Shown here: positions 1 to 12,727 of the stretch, piece after piece | How the letters are laid out: every line of letters begins with the position of its first letter | Numbering within the stretch: position 1 is the first letter of the stretch | Origin: Scleropages formosus | Lineage: Eukaryota; Chordata; Actinopteri; Osteoglossiformes; Osteoglossidae | Direction of reading: 5' to 3' | DNA: 64,000 nucleotides | Assembly (NCBI RefSeq): GCF_900964775.1 | Contig: NC_041812.1 | Span: forward strand, 19,276,041-19,340,040 | Notes under the pieces: generated by a model | What the model was told of the DNA's origin: nothing | Database searches by the model: none | What the model saw: only the letters and a program-made list of their open reading frames with translations | Translations under genes and position numbers: made by a program

Positions 1-838
1 CCTTCTCTGATTTGTTTGTGACAGAAGGTTTTATTTACTGCCTTCATTGTCTTCTCTGGTTTCCAGATGGGGATTCCGATTTGGGTTTTTTCAGTGTTTT
101 TCCCAATTTTAACCATGATACCAGTATCTGAAAGAAACGTGTGAGAAAGGTTGGGACTGACAAAAGCCCGGGCAATAATATATGCAGGCTGGGATTCTTG
201 TTCACACCGGGCTAATCTGCAGCTTTGAGGTGTGAGGTGAACGTGAAGACCATTGTAATCATGCTAGGATTTGTAATTATAGGGTGTCTCAAGACCACAG
301 TCGAAAGAACGCAGTCGGCTGAGCACATGAAACAATTGCTCTACAGACTAAAGCTCAAACATGGTGCAATTTTACATTTTACTGAGTGTGACCTAGCCCT
401 GCAAGCAACTGTACATTTTCCCATTTATACTAAACATCTGTGAAAAATACATAGAATATATAAATCACTACTCAGGTCTCCATTACACTCAACCCTTCAT
501 TTTCTCGTATTTGTTTCTGAGTGGGAGCTATACGCTCTTTACACTGACCATCACAGAAATTACAGTTTCAAGCAATTTCTGCATATATCCTGCATACAGG
601 TAGGTGAAGGCATTGAGCTTTACTGTGCTTTTCACATCTGCTATGGTGCCGCATCACGTTCCTGTGAGCAGGGCTGATCACCTCACCCCGAGAGCCAGTG
701 AGGATGTCCCAGCTGCTCCCCCAAGGTAATGGAGCGAGATGTGCCTGGCACACTTGACTGGCCCTTTCTGTTCTATTTTACACAGGGGAGAAATCCAGCC
801 CACTGAGACAGATATACACACTCTCTCTCTCTCGCTCG

Positions 839-840
<2 letters not shown>

Positions 841-880
<40 letters not shown>
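841..880. repeat. (CA)n microsatellite
   Basis: A run of about 20 uninterrupted CA units, preceded by CT-rich sequence and followed by a short TA run. It is a simple repeat with no coding role; a cysteine/valine-rich open frame on the minus strand is only a translation of this repeat. Confidence 0.95.
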
Positions 881-886
<6 letters not shown>

Positions 887-1427
887 GGCACTGAGTAACA
901 CTGGGCTTCAGCATGGGCAGATGGTTGACACCCAGGTCCTACCAAGGGTAGGCTATCTGCTATCTTACAGGTCACTTCATTCTGAGAACCCCTCACTCTC
1001 TGTGCAAAGAGCGAGTTACGTGTACACAGACAGTGGCAAAAACAGGGAGTGACCATTAACAGGTAGGATACACACACACACAAGCCAAGACAAAACAAAT
1101 GTTTTTATGATCACAAGACAAACAGTGAACCAAGTGGAGCTTGGGAATAAATCTGCTCTGCAGAACATCAAGCCAGAAGAAAGCATGAAACCAAGAGGGG
1201 CACTGTGCAATGCCTTATTCTGATCAGCTGAAACCTAAATTGTGCAGACAGAACTATTTGGAGCATTGTCATGCCTTACTTTTTAAGCCTCTAATCTAAT
1301 TTGCCAGTGTGCTTCTGCTGCCAGTTAATCAAAAATAACATACAAGATAATAAGCACTTTGAATTGTCCCAGTTGACATCAACTTGTCTCCTTATTGTGA
1401 AAACCATATTTAACATTATGGGCCCCC

Positions 1428-1552
1428 AGGTAAAGGTACTTACGTCAAATAATTCTAGTAAAAATGACCCAGCTCTACAAATGGGTAAATCACTGTACGT
1501 AGCTTAACAATGTAAGTCACTTTAGCGAAAAGCGTCAGCTAAGTGAAAAAGT
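1428..1552 (+). repeat. SINE with L2-like tail, 5'-truncated
   Basis: The sequence carries the 3' half of the second SINE family in this window: an 'acccagctctacaaatgggt' block followed by a tail like 'gtcactttagcgaaaagcgt' and 'cagctaagtgaa'. The same order of blocks is seen in the fuller copies near 3456, 24075 and 45955. The tRNA-like head is missing. Confidence 0.7.
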
Positions 1553-2207
1553 GTTAATGTTAAAATGGGGATCACTTGCAAATGATGGTTAAGGATACTG
1601 CTCGACAAAAGACTTAAAAAAAGAAAAGACATGTTGGAGGAAAGCAAAATTCCTACTACACTGCAGCCCTTAATGGACTAGAGCTGCGTAACCTCAGGTT
1701 CACCTCTTCACATTCACAAGGGAGAGTAGGGGAGACAGAGCAAGAGAGAACATGCATGATAGTAGCAACTGGAAGAGAGAAATATCCTCTTTTGTTGGGT
1801 GCTGATCATGCTAGTAAGTGCATATGATGAAGTTTGTGTCCTTCAGCCCCGAATGGGAGATCTGGAATGTTTTCCATTCAGACAAGGCTTTATTTGTTCC
1901 AAAGTTCAATTTAATTTCACAAAAGGAGCATCTGTTGTGTGGCTGTGCTTTTCACGCCATTGACCACAAACTCTTCGACGTTATGACGAGCAATCAACCT
2001 ACAGGTCCAAGGCACAGCTCTGGATTACAGATGCGCAGTCTGCAGGGTACCATTTGCGATGCAAAACTCTGTGAAGTAAGCAACTTTTCACCGGGGGTGT
2101 CGGAAACAGTTGTTACCAACTTTGACTATTTTCTCTTTCAGGTCGTGGTCTAAATATGTTTCATGTGGAAAGAGCAACATCAAGTAAGATACAAATACGA
2201 GAAGGGG

Positions 2208-2409
2208 ACACACACACACACACTTGTCCCAAGCGGGGTCACAGTAAACTGGAGCCTAACCCAGCAACACAGGGCGCAAGGCTGGATGGGGAGGGGACAC
2301 ACCGAGGGCGGGACGCCAGTCCATCACAGGGCACCCCAAGCGGAGCTCGAACCCCAGACCAGCCAGAGAGCAGGACCCAGCCATACCCACTGCACCACCA
2401 CGCCCCCCA
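2208..2409 (-). repeat. tRNA-derived SINE with (GT)n tail
   Basis: Reverse-strand copy of the main SINE family. Read on the minus strand it has a box A-like head ('gtggtgcagtgggt'), a box B-like 'ggttcgagctcc', the shared body ('gacggactggcgtcccg'-like) and a GT-rich 3' tail, seen here as CA on the plus strand. Several positions differ from the other copies, so it is not among the youngest. Confidence 0.85.
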
Positions 2410-3298
2410 TACAAGAAGGAAACAAGCAAAACCAGCAGAAAGAATTCAAACAATGACTGATGAAAGCGAGAAGGTTGCTTTTGGATTGCTGCATCCCTGC
2501 AATGTTTCAGCCAGTTTTTACCATGGTCCTCTCTCTCTTTTTGCTTATCCACTCCCTCCCTCCTACTATAGCACAGGCCCAGGGAGCTCTTGGCAGAGGC
2601 TCTTTCTGGGAAATGGCCACTCAATCCTCTTTATTTGAATAGTAATGCATGTAGATTATCCCTAATGTGGCATCCCCGTGAACATACACTAATGAATATC
2701 AGGGAGTGGAAAAAAGCTGCAATGCTAAAGAACTATCTGGAGACTTGGTGGGGGAGGAGACAGAGTTGGGGGAGGGGCTAGTGCTGGTAGGCCAGGTGTA
2801 TGCCATCAGCCTCATGCAGGATTTCATTTCGACAGGATGCAATCATAAAAAGGCATCCTTAATCCACCCGATATGGGAGCCTGGGTCCCGCGTCCATCAG
2901 GAGCCAAATTTACTTGTTCGCAGATATGCATCTTACTGATCAACCTGCTCACATATTGACCATTAACATTGCGCCACTGAACAAGTGGAATAGCAGCTTA
3001 TTGTCTGCAGACAAAAAAGTGCACGTAAAAGATATTTTAATAGCACTTACACTGAAATCCTCCCATTCTCCACACTGTGTTACTTTCATCTGGTCAGTGT
3101 ATGCAGACACTTGTCAGAGCCTCTTAAGGTCTTGGCAATAGCTGGTAAGACGGATGAAACAATGAACAATGTCACAACAATCGATAAAATCTACCGTGCG
3201 ACAAATTTATATGTGAACTGGCAAAAACAAAACGTATTTTTTAGAGACAATGAAAGGTGACAAAACCCAGAAGTACCTGGAGAAAAAAGTATTTCCTT

Positions 3299-3346
3299 GT
3301 ACATTTACATTTATTCATTCAGCAGACGCTTTTTCCAAAGCAACAC
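3299..3346 (-). repeat. SINE tail fragment, L2-like
   Basis: Only the terminal part of the second SINE family is present in reverse orientation ('atttacatttattcattcag' then 'cagacgctttttccaaag'). The tail alone is recognisable; the rest is missing or decayed. Confidence 0.6.
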
Positions 3347-3455
3347 ACACCTAGTGGGAAAAGGTTGCTCAACAAGTGATTTAAGACAGTTGCTGGAACA
3401 GGCATTTTTGTTCTTTTCGCCATACCATGGTCATGTTTAAGAGGGATAGGTGGTT

Positions 3456-3668
3456 CGGGCAGCTGAGAGTGTAGTGGTTGGAGCTGCTGCCTTTGAACCC
3501 ACAGGTTACAGGTTCCAATCCCACTCCCAACTGTAATACCTAGACTGAATTGTTCCAGTATTTAAAAAAAAAAAATACCCTGCTGCACAAATGAGTAAAT
3601 AACTGTAACTTAACACTATAAGTTGCTTTGAGGAAAAGCATTAGCTAAGTGAATAAATGTAAATGTCA
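3456..3668 (+). repeat. SINE with tRNA-like head and L2-like tail
   Basis: A near full-length copy of the second SINE family. It starts with 'ggcagctgagagtgtagtgg' (box A-like), has a box B-like 'ggttccaatcccac', an A-rich middle, then the tail 'aagttgctttgaggaaaagc' and 'attagctaagtgaataaatg'. Tails of this kind are widespread in teleost SINEs and match the 3' end of L2-clade LINEs, which are thought to mobilise them. Confidence 0.8.
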
Positions 3669-6600
3669 AGCAGCTGACTGCAGGCACTGCCACACTGAAC
3701 AGAGTGGAATGAACATGGTTTTCCCTACAGCTACAGGTCATCAGTCAGCTCAGCGCTCAGGCTGACAAGACAAATAGGTATGCTTTTAATCCAGGTGTCT
3801 GATTCCCAGACAAAATTTGTAAGGCAATTTCATAGCGGAGGTATTCTCTAAAAAAAGATTATATAATCAGAAGGAGGCCGCACACTATAAAGAATGGGGA
3901 AGTGCATACGAGCGGCAACAAGCAATCGGTGCACGATCAAATCTTTATTGCCGTAAGGACATTACAGTGATCTGATCGATCCTTACGCAACAAGCCATTG
4001 CCTAATATGAAGATGCTAGATTTTATTCTACAGTTTATGAACAAGTTATACAAGCCACTAAAAAATACAGGATCCTTAATTGACAGGTTTGGAGAAATAT
4101 CCAGAAATAAACGCCAGTCCATAAAGTGATCTGTGGCAGGATTATGCACTCCAGATTGGGGAAACCTCTGTCTTAATTTAATATATTATCCAATCAAAAA
4201 CTTCAGGCGCTTGAACGATATTTTATGACCCTTACACCTGCATTATGCTGCTTCTCAAACATTTAATCCCGCAAATGAGAGAATTGCTAAATAGAGGAAC
4301 CCTGTTTTTATTACATTATTATTAATACAGGATATGGTGAGGAATAATTATTCATTAATACTTAATTCTGTCACTGAAGTTCATCGCCACTTAAAAAAGT
4401 ATATGGTAATGAAAAGAAGTGATTTCAGCTGATCTTCTATGTCTACCTGCTTTATAAAAGCTCAGCTACTGGAAACAATCGCTAACAATATAAACAGCAA
4501 TATGTTATTTATACGTATAGCTGTCCACCTTCTATAATCTAAATTTACAAACATCTGGCAGGAAGTCCATAATCCCTAACATAATTTTATGGCTAATGAA
4601 ATGCATCACCAGGCAAATGAATGGCAGTACCTTCAATGTTAACTCCAGATTTTCATCATCTTCTTCCTCTGTTTGAAGATGAATAGTACTGCTGTTACAG
4701 GAAAAGCCCTGCCACTGGAGTTATTGCATTATTTAATATTTGTTTCCTTGCAGTGAACTGCGATGTGAATGATACTTTTGACTGTGCTTTCAGACACGAT
4801 GTACATGCTTCCTGGCTGCGATGAAGACGGCAATGCAAAAGCTGGTATTTAATCAAATAGCAGACAGGGAGGACAGGAGGATCGTGCTGCCAAAGAAAGA
4901 GACTCGTTCTATGGGAGAAGCAGACTCGCCGTGCAGACTGGCCCAGGGTCAGCCTTCTTCTGCTGTGTTACATCAAATAGGGCTGTCATTACCCACAGAC
5001 AGAATTCTTTTTCTTACATTGTCAATGAAACGAAGCAGGACATGTTTTTTAAGAATCACAAAACGTTATAAAAGGACGAAATAATTAAGATTTTAATTTT
5101 TATTAAATCATACTATAGTTAACCCTTCAGCCAGCACAGTAACCTGGTTGATACGCTTTTGAATGAGAAGTCTTGGTAAGAATAAACTTGGATTTATTTT
5201 CTTAGAGGATCTTAAGAAAACCTTTCACTCGGGGCTATGCGTAAGATCTCTTCCGCGCCCACAGGGTTTTAGTGTTTGAGCTTGTTCCTTACAGATATAC
5301 GGCTCCATGACATGGGCCGTTTGCTCTGCTTTATTTGCAGCGCGCATTTGTTCTGGCCGTTCAATTCATCATACTGAGACGCTGCCGCAGTAAGGCATGA
5401 CGATCATTCCCGTGAGTTCCTAAACTGTCCACAAACTGTGTTTACAGGAATTCACTTTTGTCGCCCTTCCTGCAGCTCTGTGATAGGCCACAGTTTTGTT
5501 TCTCGCTCAAAGCTTTCTTTAGGCATTGTGTTAAAGGGGATTCACTTGGTGTTTTTCTTACAATAATTATTCAAAATACCCAACTCTGAACACTTTCTCC
5601 ATATCTATTGTTGTGTCTTCTGACACATGCAACACTTGGGGAACGTTTACTGTCAACGACTACTTCCTCTGGGCTGATCTTGTCGTTCTGCTGTTGCGTG
5701 AATAAACATTTCCATTGTTTAGTCCTTTTTGCTAGCAAACCGAGCTTCACCTGATGTAGTTCAGACCTGCGATTCGCTGTTTTTCATCCTTCTTTCCTGG
5801 AATTTTGCAGCAACAGCTCTGAGGCTCACCGATATTCCATTAAGAATCGCCACTTTTCGCGAGAGAATCACTCCCACCTCTTCTGCATGCCAGACATTCC
5901 TGTGTTCATGTACAGAGCGTAGCACTTCTCTTCCACTTGAAAGACTAATTTTCTTCCTGGATTCGCAGTATTTCACTTACCCCTACCGGGGTCAGGTTGT
6001 GCTTACACATTCCTCCAGTGTGCGCAGATTCACCAGCTTGCAGCCAGATGTTCAGCTCAGATTCTCAAACTGAGCAGAGTAAAGGGGTTGGGGTGACATG
6101 CCTTTTAGGTTCCACTTGTGACACGCCATCCTTGCCAGTGACTCCTTATGGACATCTCTGTAATCGGCTGCATGATTACTCCTAGGTAAGATAAAAATGT
6201 CTACCACAACATAACAGCTAAATGTTATGACTAAATGAAAAGTCAGAGTTAAGAAATGAACTGGACCACTGTATTCCATCTCAGTGTTTATGCCAGCATT
6301 GTCACTATATTATCTAAGCATTGCATATTATGATTCATTAAAAAAAAAAAAAATCATTCCATAAATGGTCCCATGGGACCATGTGGCACAGCATTGATTT
6401 TATTGAACACTTTAAAAGCTTTATAATCCAACAACCACATCTGGAACGCAGCATTCCACTTGATGAGTTAGTGGATGGGGGATGGATACTGAGTTTATTT
6501 CCTTTTAATGCAAAATTTAAAAAAATACTCTCATCAGAACAACAAAATCCTCGGATTACAATTTCATAACTAACATTGTTTCAAATGAAATTATTTAAAA

Positions 6601-9594
6601 GTCCCAGAACAACCCCTTGACTGCTTTTAGCATTAAAATTTGGAAATCAACCACACCATAAAGCATATCTAGTGACATACTACATTCCAGGTTGAAAGAA
6701 ATATGTTCTACCTGAGATAATAATACATCCAGACATCCATTACTCAAGCAATGTGTCAGTTAATATGAAATCGAACTAAAGTCAAAGAAACCACATTCAA
6801 AATAGTGCAAGAGAAACTGAGCCTTGTTCAAAATACAAAAAAAATATGGCCGCCTGAAAATAGTAATATTATTGTACAGCTCACGCACTGAAATCATGAG
6901 AAGAAAAACGAAGAGATCCTTTGCTCTCATAACAGTGGAAAAAAAATTCCACCACTCCCATAATCCCATAAAATCTTTGAAAATGTGGACATTTAAATCC
7001 TTCACAATCCCTGGAACCACTCGACGTATGTTTATTTTGAGGAAAGAGAGAGAGGGACTGACGAGTGAAGGGAACTAGATGTAGTGTAGATGTATATTGA
7101 TAATCCTCATTGAGGCGAGTGACACAGACCACAAACATACGGGTGTATCTCCATCAACAGCACATCACGACAGCCGGGAGCTGGGACCGTTTCCAGGCTA
7201 TTATAAAATGTATATTAAATATTCCTGGAATCTGATGTACCCATACCACTGGTATCTAATTTAGTCCAATCCAGGTGTCCAGTTCAGCAGCCTTAAATAG
7301 AGGCTGTTACTACGGCGATTATTGGCTCATCCTACCTTTGTCAAAGAATTTCTGAATTTGCCCAGCTGCTTGGCACTGCATCGAAATAGTTCAAGATAAA
7401 TACCTTGCTGAAGATCCATCTTTTCTGGTTGCAGGTCTGTGCTCCTTAAACACTTTGCTTCTTTTTCTGCACAAGTCCAATTGAACTAGCAAGGCTGAGA
7501 AATGGTGTAGTGAGAGCTGCTGAGAGTCCAACAGGTAGTTTTGAGGGAAAATGACAGTCAAAGCAGCAGGATGGTTTGGTGGCCATAGACCATCAGACGA
7601 CAACTAGTGGAGAAGCTAGTGGTCTGTCTGCTTAGGGGACAGAGACCTCGGTTTATGGCCTATAAGAGGTGCTTCAAATCCTTTGAGGGTGCACCTATAC
7701 CCTCGAGCAAAGCACTTTACCAGCTTGCTCCACCAAGCACTGTTTTCCACATGAACAGTTATGACAACTGAATGAGCTGTAAAAGAATGCAATCCATAGC
7801 AAATTCAAATTTTAAATATGTATTGTAAAAAAAAAAACACAATATGTGACCTGGAAACCTCCTTGTTAGCTGCTTGAACAACCTTGCTGCCAGATGTTGT
7901 TTTCACAACCACTGTGCTTTGTTTTTAGATGTCACTCACAGCCTGTCTAACCTGTTCAACAGGGTGCTGGGGTCCTCCCACACCAAACTCATATTCGGTA
8001 CCTGCAAAGGAATTAAAAACACACGCTGGATAGCAGATTCTTTCTACTGCAAAGCAATGAGGGAAGGCGGGTAGAGAAAAATGAACATTTTAAAACACTC
8101 CTCCTCAATGGACATACTCTGCTTTTACACCGTATGCTGGTGACTTGTGCAATACATACAAGAACAGTGGGGTCCTGCCGTTCATGCTGTGCTTTGAAGT
8201 CCAGAGTTCCTGGCATCACAACTGTTCCTGCATACCCTTTGTGGGCAGATTCTCTGGAGCTCTGGAACTTCCTGCAAAGCTCTATGGGACACAAAAACAG
8301 GCGTGGGGGGTGAGAGCAGGGGTTTTACTTAAGAGCTTTTCAATAATGCATGGAAGTGCAGGGTGGGGTGGAGAACGGCACATCCAAAGTGGTCCTGGAA
8401 GCTTCCGGCTAAATAAAACAACGGTTTCACCCACTGGTGATGGCAGACGCGAGCTTTTCACTCCACCAAAAACTGTGCGTGTATAAATAAAAGACACATC
8501 CAAGAAATACCGGGCAACATTGGCCAAATAACATGCATATATTTATCCGTATAAATTAAAATGTGCAATAAAATATTTCTATTGGCTTAAGTTGAGAACA
8601 AAACAGAGAAAACTTACAGATAGATTGATGTATTGATGGTGTCATAAAATTTAGGGAAGACATTAATATCTGAGTGTATGCTCACTGGCCCATTGCTCTA
8701 ATGGAGAACCCCTCCAAAATGCCAGGTAAGAAGAAAATAATAGGTAGCTGAAGTAATGTACTTAAAAGGATGAAACTGTAACAGTGCAAGCTGCGGAAAA
8801 TAGAAATCACATACAGATCACATATTGAGTATTCATGCTTTTATTCCTAACCATAATTTCCTCCTTCATACATTTGAGGATGGTATTTTCAGATACAATG
8901 TAGAGCACAGAGGTAATTCACCTGGTTAACACTTTTGTGAGTGCTTGGATTTTATTGAAACGAGACAACTTACCAGTAAGTGGATCTCAGTTGACTTTAT
9001 TGATTTAGTAATAGATTAATAGCATTCCGTGTATCAGTAAAGAACTCTGTCCGACTATGTTTCACAGCTTAGAACTTTGAGTTCTTCATTACACAGCCCT
9101 AGGGTATGCTTGGTGATGTGGAGGATCAATGGTCATTACATGGACAACATACACAGAACATTAGTGAACCACTGATCGCTGATGGCTCCAAGTGAGAAGC
9201 TGATAGCTCACCGTACAGCCCTGGCCTCATTGGATTATGGCGCACCAATACAGCTTGTGCCTGCATATTCTCCCAATGTACCACTCTGGGGTGTATTGAA
9301 TGTTATATATTGCAAATGTGACAATAAGAGTAGCTGTCCCTACAATCGATTTACTCGTGGGGTCAGAGCTTATCATGCATTTAGAGCCTTTAGGCCTTGA
9401 TCAAAGCCATCAGTCATATATATCACCCAATTTTATCTCTTCATTATGAATTATCAAAAAGAAAATAGATTCATCTTTACAAACAACCTTCAGGTGTTTA
9501 AGGTACTTTCATTACATCTGTTGAACAATAAGACAACCAAATAATTCAGTTTCATTCCAGCATTATGAATAACCTTTTTTCCAATATAGGGCTG

Positions 9595-9872
9595 CAGGAA
9601 TCTGCAAATGTATGATGTGAGGCAGGGTACACCCTGGATGGAACACTATTCCACAGCAGGGCAATCACACACCCTCATTCACACACACAAAGGGTAATTT
9701 AGAGTCACCAACTCACCTGAAACACATCCTTGAACTCTGGGAGGAAACCCACGTAAACACAGCGTAAACATGCAAACGCCACACAGAACTGGGTTTGAAC
9801 TCATGTCTGAACCCACAGGCCTGGAGCTGTCAGCCACCAGTACTACCCACAGCTCCACTGCTCCTCTCAGTT
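9595..9872 (-). repeat. Fish interspersed repeat with 'gggaggaaaccca' core
   Basis: This carries a typical fish dispersed repeat: 'ggcagggtacaccctggatg', then 'gggaggaaacccacgtaaac', then 'catgcaaacgccacacagaa', ending in a tRNA-like segment on the opposite strand ('tttgaactcatgtctgaacc'). Fragments of the same family appear near 39864 and 46460. I am sure it is a repeat but not of its formal family name. Confidence 0.7.
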
Positions 9873-10016
9873 CAAAGTTTTGGTAGGAAATTTCATATAT
9901 AGTAGCAAAAGTGTGCTTTCTACACTTGGAAATGAAAAATAACCATAGTGATAAACTCATTGGAAAACATGTATTTGCAATAGATCATAATTCATCTTTT
10001 TTACTTCTACATCCCA

Positions 10017-10228
10017 CACACACACACACATTTTCAGAACCGCTTGTCCCATACGGGGTCACGGGGAACCGGAGCCTAACCCGGTAACTCAGGGCGTAAG
10101 GCCGGCGGGGGAGGGGACACACCCAGGACGGGATGCCAGTCCGTTGCAAGGCACCCCAAGCAGGACTTGAACCCCAGACCCACCGGCCAGCAGGACTGTG
10201 GTGCAACCCACTGCGCCACCGCACCCCC
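10017..10228 (-). repeat. tRNA-derived SINE with (GT)n tail and target-site duplication
   Basis: Nearly full-length minus-strand copy of the main SINE. It is flanked by a direct repeat, 'cttctacatccca', at 10004-10016 and 10028-10040 measured from the element's ends inward (the right copy is at 10228-10240). This is the mark of LINE-mediated insertion. The CA/GT tract sits at the 3' end of the element. Confidence 0.85.
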
Positions 10229-12727
10229 TTCTACATCCCAGTTTAACTAAACTAAACATGAATGAAAAGTGACTATTATCCTGAAGACTGTCTTCTCTTC
10301 TGTGCAGGCTGACCAGGTGAGACACTGAGGGCCACTGACTTGCCCCACTGCAGAAAGAAAAACAGGGTACAACGGGGAGCACAGTTTGACACAGACCGTT
10401 ACTTGTTTTCATTAGCCAGCTGGGTTACAGTATAAAGAAGAGAAAGTTTCAGTAGAACCCTGCTCTTCTGCAAAGGAGATAAAGGGCTCTGGGATATCCA
10501 GCACCTCATAAGGGACATTAGGAGACCTGATGGTTTTATGTATCGACACTTCATCTTCTCACACTGCATGGTGCTGACAGAGCTCAAACTGCACCAACTA
10601 AGGCCTTGGAGCTCATATCCAGATTCACTTTGACAGAATCTCAAAATGAATATCAGATACAAAACTTGGCTGTGTCTTTCAAAGTCCATGGACATTCCCT
10701 CCATACTAACTGTTGGGAGTTTGGTCTGAAAATGGCACTGTGTGTCTGCAAAATCAAACCTGATATGTAAGTGACATAAATGGCAATATATTAGTGAAAG
10801 TGCCTTGGTTTGTCAACTTCAACAACACTTGTTGAAGATAAGAGAAAAAATAAACTAGTTGTGTAAGACTTATGTCATTCTCTAATGGACTGTGTATTTG
10901 TTGAGATTAGCATCATAGTGTACTGTAAATGGTTATGAGCTCTGGGGTGAACAAGTATGATGGTATATTTCAGCCGCTTAAGAGATGCTTTTAACATTAT
11001 TAATGACAAGATCATGACCTCATGGAGGCACTAACGACTATTACAGACTGACACAAAACATTTTATGTCCTGTTACCCACAGTCACTCTTAACGGTTTTC
11101 CTTGCTTCTGATGAGAAGCAGGATGGGATTGCATAATGGTTCTATCCAGAGGGACATTGCAAAGGAAATCTGCTCAGTTGCTCATGGTTACACAGAAATT
11201 GCGGTGCATATAAATTCCAAGTTCTTATTCATTCCAACCTCAATAACTGTAAATCTAACCAGAAACAGAGTCTAATGCTTTATGTAAACCACAGAACTAG
11301 GTGTAGCTGGACTCCACAAAGAAAACACCACCAGAGCAAGAAAACCCAGCAAGATGCAATGACAGTGCTAAAATACTGTAAAAATGAACTTGGAATAGAG
11401 TGGACTGGAATTGATATGCACAAGACAGTCCTCAGATACAACTTCGAAGAAATAAATAATATGCTATTTGCTCATCTGTGTCTTTCTCTCTCCTCCATCT
11501 GTTCACCCTCTCTCCCACCTCCGTCCAAGCTCTCTCTTTCTTCCATCTGCTATCCCCCTTCTTCCATTCATTCGCTTTCCTTTCCAGTGGACCACGATCC
11601 CACTGTCCCTCCCCTTTTCAAACCAATGGGAACCAAGCCTCTGGTAAATCTGTGTGCATCTCTTCACACATTTTTCTTTAACATTTCATTACTGGCCATT
11701 CCTAGTAACACATCATTCTGCTTATTTTATAGGCTTGTTAATTTATATCTTCTATGTTTCCTGCATGTACAGAGCATAAAGATACTATTGTACAACAGGA
11801 TCTGGATTACGGTTGTAGTAAAACTCAGACTCTGAATCTGTTAAATAATATACAGGTAAGACCTATTTGATATAAACTAAATCTCTCCATTATTGTCATG
11901 GAGACTATATGATTAGTGGCCTTTTAAGAGCCTCCCATTAAAAGAAGAAAGACAAACTATTTGTCATGTTCTTCTGCACACAAACACAAAATTCTGGGGA
12001 GAATATTCTCATTCACCTGCTTTGCACTGAAATACACCTGCAAGTGGAAATGGTCTTTTAACAATTCAAAGGAAAATGTGTGTTAATGGGGAAAATGGGA
12101 ATTGAGAAACAAATTATCAGAACCTTAATTTCACTCCAGTCAAACAGTGATTTCACTATCAGCCAAATAACCTCTGAGGAAGGGGTATATTCAGATGAAA
12201 TGGCCTTGGTGGATCTCTGAGGCAGAGCAGTTTGGCATTTTGACTCTCCTGGCAAGTGCATGGGGTGGCATCCCACCCACTGAGTGCTTCAAAGTAGGGC
12301 ACGTTTGAAAAGCCGCATGGGACCATTGTTTTTTTAATGCCTTTAAAAATAACCAGTACTCTACTTTCTGGTTTAACACACACCTACAACACACAACACT
12401 GAAAACTACCAATCAATGTGATTTTTTACTTATAAAACAAACAAAATTTGCTTCATTAAGCTCAAGTGCAGTGGCAACTGTTAATATGTACAGCTACATA
12501 TAAATTAAATATTTGTAACCAAAAGAAAACATGAATGTAATGTATCAAAAGGTAATTTAATGAGGAAATAACATGACAAGAAAAACAGGAACAGAAAGTA
12601 TGAAGTCAACAAAAAAGTAAATGAGAACTCTTGGTAAAAACCTCTTGAGTGCATTATAATAGACAGGACAGATGGACATACACACGATCACTCACATACA
12701 TACAAAGTAGATTCGAAATATGAATAA

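Larger units (their letters stand above)
1..12727. other. Gene-poor intergenic region downstream of TRADD
   Basis: I see no convincing coding exon here. Open frames are short, are not bounded by plausible splice sites and resemble no family I know. The stretch holds a (CA)n tract near 841, SINE copies near 1428, 2208, 3300, 3456, 9600 and 10017, and A+T-rich unique sequence with short poly(A) runs (about 3560, 6340, 7826). The stretch 5400-6180 is less A+T-rich and has open frames on both strands, but I do not recognise it. The part just below 12728 should be the TRADD 3' UTR; I could not place its poly(A) signal. Exons of a neighbouring gene could be hidden here if they are small. Confidence 0.6.

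Noticed and set aside
778-1098. Minus-strand frame of 106 residues
   Set aside because: It is built on the (CA)n tract and gives cysteine/valine and serine/arginine runs. There is no domain and no splice context.
2156-2638. Plus-strand frame of 160 residues
   Set aside because: Most of it is the reverse strand of a SINE copy. Similar peptides appear wherever the same SINE occurs (10.0, 22.0, 28.1, 34.3 and 52.6 kb).
10017-10228. Possible tRNA gene (box A and box B present)
   Set aside because: The promoter-like boxes belong to the SINE head. No cloverleaf with paired acceptor stem follows, and the same sequence recurs in many copies with target duplications.
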